Notes: generated by a model not told the origin, from the sequence alone. Shown: positions 1-9,751, counted from the stretch's first letter. The stretch is DNA of 64,000 nucleotides from Verrucomicrobiaceae bacterium (GCA_027487435.1 JAIYDP010000024.1:17578-81577); one strand, 5' to 3'. A program made the numbers and translations.

Positions 1-55
1 TCGGTGATGGCGAGCGCAGGACACCTTGGCTTCTGGTTTCTCAAGTGGAAACTAC

Positions 56-1588
56 TCACTTGGGAAGTTTCTCGTAGAGCGCGTAGCCGCCGGCGACGAA
101 GAGTCCGGCGATGCTCAGCCAGAGGCCGATGTCCCACAGTCGGGACGGGGTGAGGCGCTGATCACAGCGGCGATAGCGGAAAAATAGTGCGGCGACTCCC
201 AGCAGCGGCAGCATCAGCGCTCCCATGAAACCACCAGCTAGCACGAGTTGCTTGGGGGCTTTGAAATAAGCGAAGCTCGCGAGGAATAATAGTGGCAGCC
301 CGATGTTGAAGCAGCGCACCCAGAAGCGTCGGGATTTTTCTGTGCCATCGGAGATGCCGAAAACGCGCAACGCATCCGCACAGACGAGGGCATGGCTGGC
401 GGTGGCGACGAAAAATGTGGAATACAAGACGGCAAAGGCACCGAGCAAAAACACCGCCTCAGCAGCGGATCCGAAGACTGGCACGTACATTTGCCCCAAG
501 GTGCGAACCATTTGCTCGTCATCGGGATCTAGGCCGGTGCGGCCAAGGATCGCAGCGCCAAGCAAATAGAAGGCAATGGTAGCGACGGTGTAAACGATCA
601 TCGAGCACCATGCATCCCACTTCAAGACACGGATCCAGCCGCGGGCGCGTTGCTCCCACTCCGGCGAGTCATCGCGCGGGCCAGTCCATTTTGCGTAGCC
701 TTTTTCCATGCACCAATAAGGATATTGGATCAGTTCGGTAGCTCCCACGCCGATGATGCCAAAGGCGGCGAGCGCGAAGGCGAGGCCTTTTCCTTCGGGA
801 ATTTTGAAGCTCAGGCCGCTGACAAAATCGTCCCATGAAACTCGCCACTCGGGTAACATTTGCAGGTAACACAAATTGAACACGGTGACCAAGGTGAAGG
901 TGGCGACAAGGGCGGTGGAAACATTTTGAATCATGCTGTAGCGACCGATCACTAACAAAACAATGGAGATGACAGTGACGATGGTAGCCCAAAGCAAAGG
1001 ATCATTCGAGCTCGCAGGCTCCTTGCCTTGCCATTTTGCTAGTTCGGCGGTGGTGTTTTTTTTGGTTTCTTCTAATGCGGCCAGTTGTGGAGCCATGCTA
1101 TCGTTGCCAGCGAAGCGGGCGCTGATGCTCTCGGCGACTTGCAAGCGAATCTCGGCATCTTGGCGTATGTTCGCTTCTTTTCCTGCGGCGGTGAGGGGCG
1201 TGCGGATGGAAAGAGCTTGGCCGACGCCGCCGATGATGCCGCCGAGTTGGATCAGGGCGACGACGGTAAAAATCATCCAAAACCAGCATATCCAGTTCAC
1301 CCGCTTGCGGGGGCCGGGGACTTCATTTAGTCCTTCGAGAGTGGTTTTGCCGTTGGTGATGGTGTAGCGTCCGAACTCGATCTGTACGAAAACTTTGATC
1401 AAGCAGCCAATGATGATCAGCCAAAGCAGAACGAAGCCCGCTTCGGCACCTACGGCGGTGGTGGCGATCAATTCACCAGATCCCACGATGGAGCCAGCGA
1501 TGATCAATCCGGGCCCAAGTTGTCGAAGAATGCCAGAAAGCGTGGTGGGTGGATTTTGACAAGCCGATGTCTCATTGGGTTCGCTCAT
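56..1588 (-). CDS. Nramp-like divalent metal transporter family protein
   Basis: A 510-residue polytopic membrane protein of the Nramp (Mn/Fe transporter) fold, expected in the inner membrane. The first helix carries GPGLIIAGSIVGSGE (residues 25-39), so the canonical DPGN metal-binding motif of TM1 is replaced by GSGE. Roughly eleven hydrophobic segments can be picked out. Between early helices (about residues 128-198) there is a soluble Gln/Glu/Ala-rich insertion, possibly coiled coil, which is unusual for the family. Because the key metal-ligand motif differs, the substrate is uncertain and metal uptake is only a family-level statement. It starts 51 bp after the stop of the BatD/BatE-like gene on the same strand and may be the last gene of that operon. 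The ATG at 1588 is the natural start. Confidence 0.75.
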   Translation of the reverse strand: MSEPNETSACQNPPTTLSGILRQLGPGLIIAGSIVGSGELIATTAVGAEAGFVLLWLIIIGCLIKVFVQIEFGRYTITNGKTTLEGLNEVPGPRKRVNWICWFWMIFTVVALIQLGGIIGGVGQALSIRTPLTAAGKEANIRQDAEIRLQVAESISARFAGNDSMAPQLAALEETKKNTTAELAKWQGKEPASSNDPLLWATIVTVISIVLLVIGRYSMIQNVSTALVATFTLVTVFNLCYLQMLPEWRVSWDDFVSGLSFKIPEGKGLAFALAAFGIIGVGATELIQYPYWCMEKGYAKWTGPRDDSPEWEQRARGWIRVLKWDAWCSMIVYTVATIAFYLLGAAILGRTGLDPDDEQMVRTLGQMYVPVFGSAAEAVFLLGAFAVLYSTFFVATASHALVCADALRVFGISDGTEKSRRFWVRCFNIGLPLLFLASFAYFKAPKQLVLAGGFMGALMLPLLGVAALFFRYRRCDQRLTPSRLWDIGLWLSIAGLFVAGGYALYEKLPK

Positions 1589-1638
1589 GCGTGCGATGCT
1601 GTGCGCAGGAGCGAATCAGGTCAATGCGGATTTGTGGC

Positions 1639-4095
1639 TTACGCGCTTGGATCATCGTCATCAGCTTTTGCCGAGGACTTGAGCTTGGGAACGGTGGGTG
1701 GTTTTTCGGGAATGAGCGTCTCGACTTGATCGGATTCAACCCAGCCACTGCTTTGGGTCGCGAAAGAAACGTAACACCATTTGCCCGTGCGGCGGATGAT
1801 GCGGCAGAGGCTGCCTGGGGGCACTGCGTTCTCCATGACTTCGCCTGAGGTGCGGCTGGCATCGGTGCGAAGCACGGCATTTTCTCCGGTAATGACGGCT
1901 TGCTGCTCGAAGGGGGCAAAGATGGCATCGTTCGGATAGTAGCGCCACGCAAGGATCGAGGCTGCGAGCAGGAACGGAGCAAAGATCAGGGTGATGAGGG
2001 AAAGAATGCGGAATTTGCTGCCAAAGTTGGTGGCGAAAATCAGCGTGATGGCGAGGACGATAGCCCAAAGTGCGCCCCAAGTAGCGTTCTTGATCCACGC
2101 GAGGGGGAGTTTGCCGAGTGTGAGTTGGTAATCGGGACGTTTGATGGTGATGGAGCCGAATTTTCGCTCCAAAAATCGGAGATTTTGATTCGCTTCAATC
2201 AGAGTAGGGTCGCTCATCAAAGCACGGCGATAGTAAAGAGCGGCATGCCCCGGTAATCCCATGCGGTAGCAAGCATTGCCGATGTTGTATCGGGTCTGAG
2301 GACTAAGGGATTCGTAAGAGCCGGCGGCGAGCCAAGCTTCGATGGCCTCTTTGTTTTGCCCTTTTTTGTAAAGTTCCTCGGCGTTTTGCGGGACGGGTGG
2401 TGGTGGGGTGGATGAAGAAGTTTCCTGAGCATCGGCATGAGGGAGGAACAAGAAAAGCAGAAGCAGCGGTAGCAGCTTGCGGAGCGTTGCGAGGATTTGT
2501 GATTTCCGCGATTGAGGAATGGGAACTTGGGATGGTTCGGGGAGGAAGCATTGGAGGTCACGTTCTTCGATGACCTTAGCAAGATCGGGGTTTTGGTTGT
2601 GGTGATGCCAGCGTTCGATGAAGCGCGCGGCGTCGCGAAGGAAGTTTTCGTTGCTTGATTTGGTGAGGTTTTTCCAATCGTTGCGTTGCTGTTGGACGTG
2701 GGTGGCAGGTTGCAAGCGATTGAGCCACTGGCGCTTAGCGATGACGATCAATAGGGCAAGGAAAAGAGCTGCGGGGATGAAGTGCCAGAAATCGGCAGAG
2801 AGAGAAGATGGGTGCGGATTGAGAATGGGCGCGTTCGATATCAGGCCAAGAATGTCGGACATGCGTTCTACTGGCACATCTGCCGCGGGTGGAGCGGATG
2901 GGCTGATAAACGAAGGGACGTTGGTGGACGGCAATAGGGTGAGAGCGATGGGGGAGCTGCTGAGGGTCTGGTATTTTTCGAGGATGGGATCAAAGAAGCT
3001 GAAGTTAAAAGGAGGAATGACCGTCTGGCGCTGGGTGGGGCGCATGAATTGAGTAAAGCGGATCATGCCGCGGCCATAGCGGCGTTCCTCACCGAGCTGG
3101 CTGCGGGTGGCATCGTAGAGCTTCCAGCCTTCGGGATCCGAGAGCTTTGGTGCATCGAGCGAATCAAGGTTGCCAGAGCCGGAGATTTCAATATCGACGT
3201 TGACGGGGTCACCTTCGCGAACTTCTTTTTCGCTGACGCCAATGTCCATGGTAAAACTCCCTACGGCATTGGTGAAGGAATCAGGCGCGCCCTCGGGAAG
3301 AGGACGAGATTCGATTTCGAGCTTAGGAGTCGTGATGTTGATAGGAATTAGATCGCTTACCGAACCAAAAGGACCAAAGCTGACAAGATCGGTGATGAGG
3401 CGGATTTTCGCAGGGCCGATGGAAACTTTTCCGGCTTTGATGGCACTGAAGTTGCTAGGGTAGGTGGCGACTTGGCAGTTTTGACCAAGAAGCACGGCGA
3501 AGCCAGGCTGTGGCCGGGGTTCGAAGCGCCAAGCTGTTACGGAATTGCGCTCAAAGTCGGGTATGCCCCATTCTTCGACATCGATGTCGGCGGGAAAATA
3601 GACTTTCAGTTCCACAGGGACAATCTCACCCTCATAGGGATTGGTTTTTGCCGCGCGGAAAAAGGAGGCATAGCGCACGCGGCGATTGTCAACGATCACT
3701 TCTTGCGTGCTAATGTCCTGAGGATTGATGACTTCCAGGGTCAAGGCCTTAGTGAAAATTTCCTTGTTCGGGTAGCGCAGGGAGATGGCAGGAATGGTAT
3801 AAGTGCCTTGGGTGGTAGCACTCACGATGAACTGATAGACTTGTGCGATATTGCGAGAGGGCAGGGTGATGGTATTTGGCCCGAAGCCGCGCTTTTGAAT
3901 ATTTAGGCCAAAAATCGGCTCGATAGGGAAATTTTCTGGGCCCTGTGCATCGACGAGGATGAACTCAAGGATGGCTTTTTCGCCTGGCAGCAGATAATGG
4001 CTTGAAAGGCTCGCTTCAACCGTTTGCGCGTGACTTGGGAGCAAGCTGGCAATCCAGTAGAGGCAGGGAATGAGGAGTAAGCGAAGATGGCGCAT
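1639..4095 (-). CDS. BatD-like oxygen-tolerance protein fused to a BatE-like TPR/SH3 protein
   Basis: An 818-residue envelope protein. An N-terminal signal peptide (cleavage near LPSHA-QT, residue 23) leads into a BatD-type beta-rich extracytoplasmic region of about 400 residues, then a membrane helix (around residue 430). A second hydrophobic stretch ending in LFLFLPHADAQ looks like an internal signal peptide. After it come a Pro-rich linker, two or so TPR units (YKKGQNKEAIEAW, YNIGNACYRMG), two more membrane helices, and a C-terminal SH3b-like domain (AVLRTDASRTSG to GWVESDQ). BatD and BatE are usually separate genes in aerotolerance (Bat) operons, so this reads as a gene fusion that kept the second protein's signal sequence. 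It follows batB/C and batA in the same operon. Function is inferred from family and context; the biochemical role of Bat proteins is not settled. Confidence 0.8.
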   Translation of the reverse strand: MRHLRLLLIPCLYWIASLLPSHAQTVEASLSSHYLLPGEKAILEFILVDAQGPENFPIEPIFGLNIQKRGFGPNTITLPSRNIAQVYQFIVSATTQGTYTIPAISLRYPNKEIFTKALTLEVINPQDISTQEVIVDNRRVRYASFFRAAKTNPYEGEIVPVELKVYFPADIDVEEWGIPDFERNSVTAWRFEPRPQPGFAVLLGQNCQVATYPSNFSAIKAGKVSIGPAKIRLITDLVSFGPFGSVSDLIPINITTPKLEIESRPLPEGAPDSFTNAVGSFTMDIGVSEKEVREGDPVNVDIEISGSGNLDSLDAPKLSDPEGWKLYDATRSQLGEERRYGRGMIRFTQFMRPTQRQTVIPPFNFSFFDPILEKYQTLSSSPIALTLLPSTNVPSFISPSAPPAADVPVERMSDILGLISNAPILNPHPSSLSADFWHFIPAALFLALLIVIAKRQWLNRLQPATHVQQQRNDWKNLTKSSNENFLRDAARFIERWHHHNQNPDLAKVIEERDLQCFLPEPSQVPIPQSRKSQILATLRKLLPLLLLFLFLPHADAQETSSSTPPPPVPQNAEELYKKGQNKEAIEAWLAAGSYESLSPQTRYNIGNACYRMGLPGHAALYYRRALMSDPTLIEANQNLRFLERKFGSITIKRPDYQLTLGKLPLAWIKNATWGALWAIVLAITLIFATNFGSKFRILSLITLIFAPFLLAASILAWRYYPNDAIFAPFEQQAVITGENAVLRTDASRTSGEVMENAVPPGSLCRIIRRTGKWCYVSFATQSSGWVESDQVETLIPEKPPTVPKLKSSAKADDDDPSA

Positions 4096-4161
4096 GGAGT
4101 GAGGTTGCGAGGTTAGGAGGAAATGGTGCTTCGTTTTTACGAATGAGGATGGGATGTAGTG

Positions 4162-6138
4162 TTACCAATTTTTTTCGGGTTCTCGCTGGCGGTATTCGCC
4201 GGGGGCAGTGAGTCCACGTTGAAGGTCGGCATTTTCATTGAGCTTGCGGAGAGCTTGTTCTTTCGGCGTTTCGCCTGGTTTACGATCTTTGCCGTATTCG
4301 TTTTTCGGATCGGGCTTTTTGTCCTTGGGCGGGCCATTTTTGCCGTCCTTAGGTTCTTTGCCTTTTTGGTCACCTTTGCCGTCTTTTTTGTCATCTCCTT
4401 CTTCGCCATCACCCTCGCCGTCTCCAGGCTCTTCACCATCGCCTTCTTCGCCCTCTTCTCCTTCTTCTCCTCCAGCTTGCATTTGCATTTGCATTTGTGA
4501 CTGCGCTTCTTCCGCTTTTTGTCGAAGTTTTTTCAGATAGATGCGAGCGAGTTCGCCATTGTTGGAGGCATTGGCTGAAGGGTCCAGTGTATCGGCGGAC
4601 TGGGCATGGCGCACAGCATCTGCCCAGTCGAGCATGATGGATTTGAGTTTGAGGAATCCGTTGGAAACATCTTCTGGCGAAGATTCCGTATCTGTCAGTA
4701 ACTCCATGATGCGCTCTTGAAATGCGGCATCAAAGTCTTTTGGCGCAGTTTCTTTACCAGGAAAGTCTTTGCCATCGGTGAGGTTCTGCCAGCCAAGTTG
4801 GAATAGGCTATTTCCAAGACCTTGGTGAGCATTGGCGCGGATGCGAGAGTTTTCTGTTTGGAGAGCGAGAGAGTAGGCTTCGCGAGCTTTTGCGTATTCC
4901 TTGAGGCGATAATGAGCCGTTGCTTTGCCGAGCATGATTCCGGCATGGGATTTGCTGGCAGGTGTTTCTTTCGCGGCGAGCTGCTCGAATAAAGTGATGG
5001 CTTTTTGATATTCCTTGGCTGCGAATGCCTTGCGTGCCGTGGCGAGATCTGCGTCAAGCTCATCGGCACGGGCGGTGGATGTGGATGTCAAGAATGTAGC
5101 GACGGTGAAAAGGATCATCCACGTAGCGAGGGAGTTCGTGGGGCGCAGTGAGCGCCAACGCGTGCCAGCAACAATCGAGATGAACAAAAGAATCATGGCT
5201 GGTAGAACAAACCACGAAAAGAGCTCCTTGACCACCAATTTTTTGCCGCCTTGGAGTTCGAAGACATCTAGGTCGGCTACGGCTGTTTTGACCATAGCGG
5301 GAATGCTAGCGGCGGACGTAGCTTCGGCAAAGCGGCCATTGGTTTTCTGGGCAAAGGCTTGTAGAGTGGAGGTCTCTAGCCTGCTTAGCACGGGATTGCC
5401 ACGTGAGTCGCGGAATTTGCCATCGCGGACATTCGTGTCGGGAATGAATCCACCTTGCTTCGTGCCGACGCCAATCGTGAAGGTATAGGTATTTGACTTT
5501 GCAATATCTTCGGCAGTTTTCAGGAACTCTGGCTCGTGCTCTTCGCCATCGGTGAGGATGATCATACCATTGTTGGTTTGGGCCGTTTCTTTCAGGGTTT
5601 GAATGCCGAGTTGGACGGCATCTGCGAGTGCGGAGCCTCCAGTAGCGACAGATTCACAATCGAGCTGCTCGACGACGGTTCTCACGGCGTCATGGTCAGG
5701 GGTGAGCGGCGCGAAGAGAAAGGGAACTCCTGCGAAGCCGACGACGGCGATGCGCTCATTGGGGAGAGTTTCAAGAAGTTCGTAGATAAGAACTTTGGCT
5801 TGATCTAGGCGCGAGGGTTTGAGGTCTTTGGTGGACATCGAGCGGGAAAGATCCAGCACGATGACGATGTTTCGTCCCTTGGTGGTTTCTGTTTCCAGTT
5901 GGCTGGTGAGTTGAAAGCGAGCAAGTCCAATGATCAGAGCGACGCACGCGAGCAACAAGGAAGCGAAGGAGATCCAGCGGGGAAGCGAAGAAGATCGGCG
6001 AATCAGGTTCTTCCGCAAGCGGGAGGCGACAAACTCTGACCAGATCGAAGAACGGCGAGAGGAGAAAACGACTGCGATGATCAGCAGCAGAGGCGGTATG
6101 ATGAGGAGAAAAAAGAGATAGGGCTGCTCGAACTTCAT
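4162..6138 (-). CDS. BatB/BatC-like VWA and TPR membrane protein
   Basis: A 658-residue protein from the ATG at 6138, chosen because MKFEQPYLFFLL gives the normal BatA/BatB-type N-terminal membrane helix and sits just after the batA stop; longer frames would overlap batA. Two N-terminal helices (about residues 8-27 and 58-78) precede a VWA domain with a MIDAS motif DLSRSMS (near residue 97) and a TDGEEHE segment. A further helix follows, then a signal-like hydrophobic stretch (TFLTSTSTARA) and TPR units (AFAAKEYQKAITLFEQ, AHYRLKEYAKAREAY). The C-terminal 130 residues are a low-complexity Gly/Glu/Asp then Lys/Asp/Pro tract, probably disordered. It corresponds to BatB fused to BatC. The role, by family, is in envelope stress or oxygen tolerance as part of a MoxR-VWA system. 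Confidence 0.82.
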   Translation of the reverse strand: MKFEQPYLFFLLIIPPLLLIIAVVFSSRRSSIWSEFVASRLRKNLIRRSSSLPRWISFASLLLACVALIIGLARFQLTSQLETETTKGRNIVIVLDLSRSMSTKDLKPSRLDQAKVLIYELLETLPNERIAVVGFAGVPFLFAPLTPDHDAVRTVVEQLDCESVATGGSALADAVQLGIQTLKETAQTNNGMIILTDGEEHEPEFLKTAEDIAKSNTYTFTIGVGTKQGGFIPDTNVRDGKFRDSRGNPVLSRLETSTLQAFAQKTNGRFAEATSAASIPAMVKTAVADLDVFELQGGKKLVVKELFSWFVLPAMILLFISIVAGTRWRSLRPTNSLATWMILFTVATFLTSTSTARADELDADLATARKAFAAKEYQKAITLFEQLAAKETPASKSHAGIMLGKATAHYRLKEYAKAREAYSLALQTENSRIRANAHQGLGNSLFQLGWQNLTDGKDFPGKETAPKDFDAAFQERIMELLTDTESSPEDVSNGFLKLKSIMLDWADAVRHAQSADTLDPSANASNNGELARIYLKKLRQKAEEAQSQMQMQMQAGGEEGEEGEEGDGEEPGDGEGDGEEGDDKKDGKGDQKGKEPKDGKNGPPKDKKPDPKNEYGKDRKPGETPKEQALRKLNENADLQRGLTAPGEYRQREPEKNW

Positions 6139-6145
6139 GGCGCGA

Positions 6146-7177
6146 TTATTTGGGGGCTGGCGGTGGAGTGAGAGTGTGGAGGAGCGCTGCGGCCAAGGCA
6201 CAGATCAGCGATGGCCATAAGAACCAAGGGAAAAGCTCGCGATCCTCGGAAACTGTGTAGCTTTTGCTCTCAGATTTTTCGAGGCTATCGATGGTTTGGA
6301 AGGTGTTTTTTAACTCGGCATTGGTCTGCGCCCAGTAGCTTTCGCCTTTGGTGAGGCGCGATACTTCTTGCAAGGTTGGGAGGTCGAATTCCTGGCGCGG
6401 GAAGCGTTGGATATTGCTACTCACGCGTCCGTCTTTGGTGCCGATGGCGACAGTATAGATTTTGATGCCAAGGTCGGCGCAGTACTTTGCGGCATCGATC
6501 GGGGCGATTTTTCCAGAGTTGCTGGCACCGTCGGTAATCAGAACGATGATCTTAGATTTCGCGTCGCGGGCAGTGAGTCTGGCGCCTGCAGCAGCGATGG
6601 CGGAGCCGATGGCAGTGCCTTGTTCACGGATCGTCCCCTCGACTTCGCCGTAATTTTTACGCTGGAGTCTGACACGCTCGAGTGCCGAGAGTAGAAAATT
6701 GCGGTCGAGCGCGACGGGGCACAGGTTGTAAGGCTGGCCAGAGAAAATGACGAGACCAATGCGGTCTTCTGGACGGTTCATAACGAAGCTATTCACAACG
6801 CTTTTTGCGGCTTTGAAGCGCTGCAAAGGGCGTCCGTCTGGAGTAAGGAAGTCGTCAATTTCCATGGAAAGTGAAACGTCAAAGGCGATCATGATGTCGA
6901 TGCCAGAGGCGGTGCGATTTTGATATTCCATGCGCCAGACGGGGCGAGCGAGTGCAAAGCAGGCGAAAATTAGGGCGAGCAGGGTAAGCGGGAAACTAAA
7001 AGATCCGGGGCCTTGGCGGAGTTTTTGTCCGAGAGATACGAGGTATTGGAGAGAGGAAAATATGAGAGTCGCTTCCGCGCCACGACCACGGCGGAGGAAC
7101 AGCATGACGATTGCTGGCAACAGAAGGAAGAACCAGTAGGGCGAGACAAAACGGAAATGGTCCAAAAATGAATTCAT
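6146..7177 (-). CDS. batA: BatA-like VWA domain membrane protein
   Basis: A 343-residue protein with two N-terminal membrane helices (FFLLLPAIVMLFL and FPLTLLALIFACFALA), a VWA domain with a complete MIDAS (DVSLSM, TDGASNSG), and a C-terminal membrane helix (WPSLICALAAALL). This is the standard BatA architecture and length. Its start overlaps the stop of the DUF4381 gene by one base (TGATG), and the next VWA gene begins 8 bp after its stop, so translational coupling within one operon is likely. VWA proteins of this group bind metal ions and partner proteins and are thought to be remodelled by the MoxR ATPase encoded first in this operon. Confidence 0.87.
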   Translation of the reverse strand: MNSFLDHFRFVSPYWFFLLLPAIVMLFLRRGRGAEATLIFSSLQYLVSLGQKLRQGPGSFSFPLTLLALIFACFALARPVWRMEYQNRTASGIDIMIAFDVSLSMEIDDFLTPDGRPLQRFKAAKSVVNSFVMNRPEDRIGLVIFSGQPYNLCPVALDRNFLLSALERVRLQRKNYGEVEGTIREQGTAIGSAIAAAGARLTARDAKSKIIVLITDGASNSGKIAPIDAAKYCADLGIKIYTVAIGTKDGRVSSNIQRFPRQEFDLPTLQEVSRLTKGESYWAQTNAELKNTFQTIDSLEKSESKSYTVSEDRELFPWFLWPSLICALAAALLHTLTPPPAPK

Positions 7178-7689
7178 CAGGCGGGTGCGCTAGCGGGCGG
7201 AAGTGCGTGGAGGCGATCAAGAAGTCCGCGTATCTCAGGGACAAGGGTGGCGGCAGCATCCGACTCGGGGTGAGGAGCATACTTGAGGCGGGCGATACGG
7301 GCGAAGTGTTGAGAGATTTCTGCGCGTAGATTTTCGGGCAACGTTTGAAGTGCGCTGTGGCGAGCAAGAAATTCCTCGTGGGTTTCAAAAAGTGAGGGGT
7401 CCGCGAGGGTTGATGCGAGGTAGCGACGAATGATCAGCGAAACCGTGGTTGCCTGGGTGACGGCAGTTGCAATGGAAGACGCTTGATCGAGTGCGAGACA
7501 AGCATCTTTATAGGCATCTTGGGCTATCGCGGAAGAAGAGGCACCTTTTTTACGGAGCAAAAGCCATGCGAGCAAAAAGAGGAAAATACCGAGCAACAAC
7601 CAAATCCACCACGGTGGTGCGGGTGTAGGGAGGAATGAACTGGCATCGGGAATATCGCGCAGATCAAGTTCTGTTGTGCTTTCTGCCAT
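7177..7689 (-). CDS. DUF4381 family membrane protein of the MoxR-VWA operon
   Basis: A 170-residue protein with one N-terminal membrane helix (WWIWLLLGIFLFLLAWLLL, about residues 27-45) and a soluble helical domain. Length, topology and position between DUF58 and batA match DUF4381, a family found almost only inside MoxR-VWA operons. Start and stop overlap the neighbouring genes by one base each (TAATG upstream, TGATG downstream). No enzymatic motif is visible. It is presumably an accessory membrane subunit of the complex. Confidence 0.78.
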   Translation of the reverse strand: MAESTTELDLRDIPDASSFLPTPAPPWWIWLLLGIFLFLLAWLLLRKKGASSSAIAQDAYKDACLALDQASSIATAVTQATTVSLIIRRYLASTLADPSLFETHEEFLARHSALQTLPENLRAEISQHFARIARLKYAPHPESDAAATLVPEIRGLLDRLHALPPASAPA

Positions 7690-8582
7690 TAGGACGAGCG
7701 TTTTCGGGTGCGGCGTTTGAGGAGCGTGTGGAGTGCGGGTGACGGATCGGCATCGGTAGCGAGTTCGGCGAAGTCGATGCCGTGTTTTTTGAAGGTGGCG
7801 ACGACTCCTTCGTGCTGGCGGCGCATGAGTTTTTCATAAGCCATGCGGAGATTCGAGTTGGAGGTGTTGATGGAGGTTTGCCAACCAGTTTCTGGGTCTT
7901 CCAGTGTGACACGTCCGGCTTTCGGGAGCTTGCTTTCTAGGGGGTCAGTGACGCGGAGAGCGAGCGTGTCATGTTTGGCAGCGAGTTTTCCGAGAGGTTT
8001 TTCTAGGGTGTCGGTGAGAAAATCTGAGATGAGAAAGACGAGAGATTTGCGATCGAGCGCGCGGATGAGCGTGTCTGATGCGGCCTTCAACGAGGTGCCT
8101 TGAACCGCAGGTACGGCAGTGAGAATTTCGCGAATCAGTCGCAGCAGGTGCCGAGTGCCTTTGGCGGGAGGGATGAAGAGCAGGGTGTCCGCTGCGAAGA
8201 GGAGCAAGCCGCATTTGTCGCCGTTTTGTAAGGCAGAGAAGCCAATGATTGCCGCGGCCTCGGCGGCGATTTCGCGCTTCGAATATCTGATGGAGCCATA
8301 CGAAGAAGATCCGCTGACATCGACGGCGAGAACGACATTGAGTTCGCGTTCTTCGCGAAATTTGCGAATGTAAGGCTGCCCCATGCGGGCGGTAACATTC
8401 CAGTCGATGAAACGAATTTCATCGCCGTGTTGGTATTCGCGGAAGTCATCGAAGTCGAGTCCTTGACCTTTGAAGGAAGATTGGTATTCGCCAGAAAATG
8501 ATTCGCGCACGAGCTTGCGGGCCTTGAGTTCGAGCTTGCGAACGCGAGCCATCATTTCCTCGATGTGTTCTTCTGTGGTCAT
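7689..8582 (-). CDS. DUF58 domain (VWA-like) protein
   Basis: A 297-residue soluble protein from the ATG at 8582. A TTG three codons upstream is possible, but the ATG gives the usual MTTEEHIEEM start. The segment GDEIRFIDWNVTARMG is the DUF58 signature, followed by a VWA-like fold with a MIDAS-type DVSGSSS motif. DUF58 proteins are constant partners of MoxR ATPases. It starts 14 bp after the moxR stop and ends overlapping DUF4381. The C-terminus is Arg/Lys-rich (LLKRRTRKRSS). Its role as adaptor or substrate receptor of the MoxR machine is inferred from the family. Confidence 0.87.
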   Translation of the reverse strand: MTTEEHIEEMMARVRKLELKARKLVRESFSGEYQSSFKGQGLDFDDFREYQHGDEIRFIDWNVTARMGQPYIRKFREERELNVVLAVDVSGSSSYGSIRYSKREIAAEAAAIIGFSALQNGDKCGLLLFAADTLLFIPPAKGTRHLLRLIREILTAVPAVQGTSLKAASDTLIRALDRKSLVFLISDFLTDTLEKPLGKLAAKHDTLALRVTDPLESKLPKAGRVTLEDPETGWQTSINTSNSNLRMAYEKLMRRQHEGVVATFKKHGIDFAELATDADPSPALHTLLKRRTRKRSS

Positions 8583-8596
8583 GAAAAGCAATGCAT

Positions 8597-9580
8597 TTAG
8601 GGCACAGGAACTTTCGCCATGAGGCGTTCGATGATGGTGTCTGTGGTGATGTTTTCGGCTTCAGCTTCGTAGGTTACGAGAATTCGGTGGCGTAGCACAT
8701 CGGGGATCATATCTTTGACATCTTGTGGTGTGACAAAGGCGCGACCAGCCATGAAGGCACGAGCCCTTGCGCTGAGCGCGAGGTTGATAGTGCCGCGAGG
8801 TGAGGCTCCAGAGCGGATGAGGTTTTTCAGCGGTGCATCGTACGGCTGGGGATCGCGAGTGGCGTTGATGAAGGTGACGATGTACTGGCGAATCGCGGGG
8901 TCGATGTAGATATGATTGACGAGGTCACGCGCCTTGGCGATTTGCTCGGGTGTGGCAACCGTTTGCGTGTTGTAGGTAGGTGCCGAGGTGGCCATGCGGT
9001 CGAGAATCGTCAGTTCCTCTTGTGGAGTAGGGTATCCTACTGTGACCTTGAGGAGAAATCGGTCGAGCTGCGCTTCAGGTAGTTGGTAGGTTCCTTCTTG
9101 GTCGATGGGATTTTGCGTAGCGAGAACGAGGAAAGGCTGAGGAAGCTTGTAGGTGGTATCGCCAAGGGTGACTTGGCGCTCTTGCATTGCTTCGAGCAGA
9201 GCCGACTGAACTTTTGCAGGGGCGCGGTTGATTTCATCTGCGAGGATCAGATTGTTAAAGATCGGGCCGAGCTTAGGAGCAAAGGTCGCAGTTTGCGGCT
9301 GATAAACCATGGTGCCAATGAGGTCAGCAGGCAGCAGGTCGGGGGTGAACTGAAAGCGGGAAAACGTAGTTTTTAAGCAGCCAGAGAGAGCTTTAACCGC
9401 AAGTGTTTTTGCGAGTCCTGGCACACCTTCGAGCAGGACGTGGCCATTGCAAAGCATGCTAATGAGTAGGCGATCAACAAGGCGGTCTTGCCCGACGAGC
9501 ACTTTAGCCATTTCTGTTTTGACGTCATGAATCCAGATGCTGGATTCGGCGATGAGTGCTTGCGTTTCTTCGAGAGTCAT
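8597..9580 (-). CDS. MoxR family AAA+ ATPase
   Basis: A 327-residue AAA+ ATPase starting at the ATG at 9580 (MTLEETQALIAES); an upstream in-frame extension lacks family similarity. It has the MoxR hallmarks: Walker A GVPGLAKT, Walker B LADEINRAP, sensor-1 region ATQNPIDQEGTY and LPEAQLDRFLLK. MoxR ATPases act as chaperone-like remodelling machines on VWA-domain proteins. It is the promoter-proximal gene of the Bat-type operon running down to about 1.6 kb, and a 171-bp gene-free stretch upstream is where the operon promoter should be. Confidence 0.93.
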   Translation of the reverse strand: MTLEETQALIAESSIWIHDVKTEMAKVLVGQDRLVDRLLISMLCNGHVLLEGVPGLAKTLAVKALSGCLKTTFSRFQFTPDLLPADLIGTMVYQPQTATFAPKLGPIFNNLILADEINRAPAKVQSALLEAMQERQVTLGDTTYKLPQPFLVLATQNPIDQEGTYQLPEAQLDRFLLKVTVGYPTPQEELTILDRMATSAPTYNTQTVATPEQIAKARDLVNHIYIDPAIRQYIVTFINATRDPQPYDAPLKNLIRSGASPRGTINLALSARARAFMAGRAFVTPQDVKDMIPDVLRHRILVTYEAEAENITTDTIIERLMAKVPVP

Positions 9581-9751
9581 GAGTGGTGTGTTGTGATGTG
9601 TAGGAACTATGATGTAGTAACGATGCGAGGCAACTGGATTGTGCCAGCTCGGGCGACTTTTTCTGATTTTTATCGGACGTCTTTTGCGGATGCGGAGCAA
9701 ATGTTCGGCAATGAACACATTGGCCGCAAAGCGCAACGAGTTAGAGAACGC

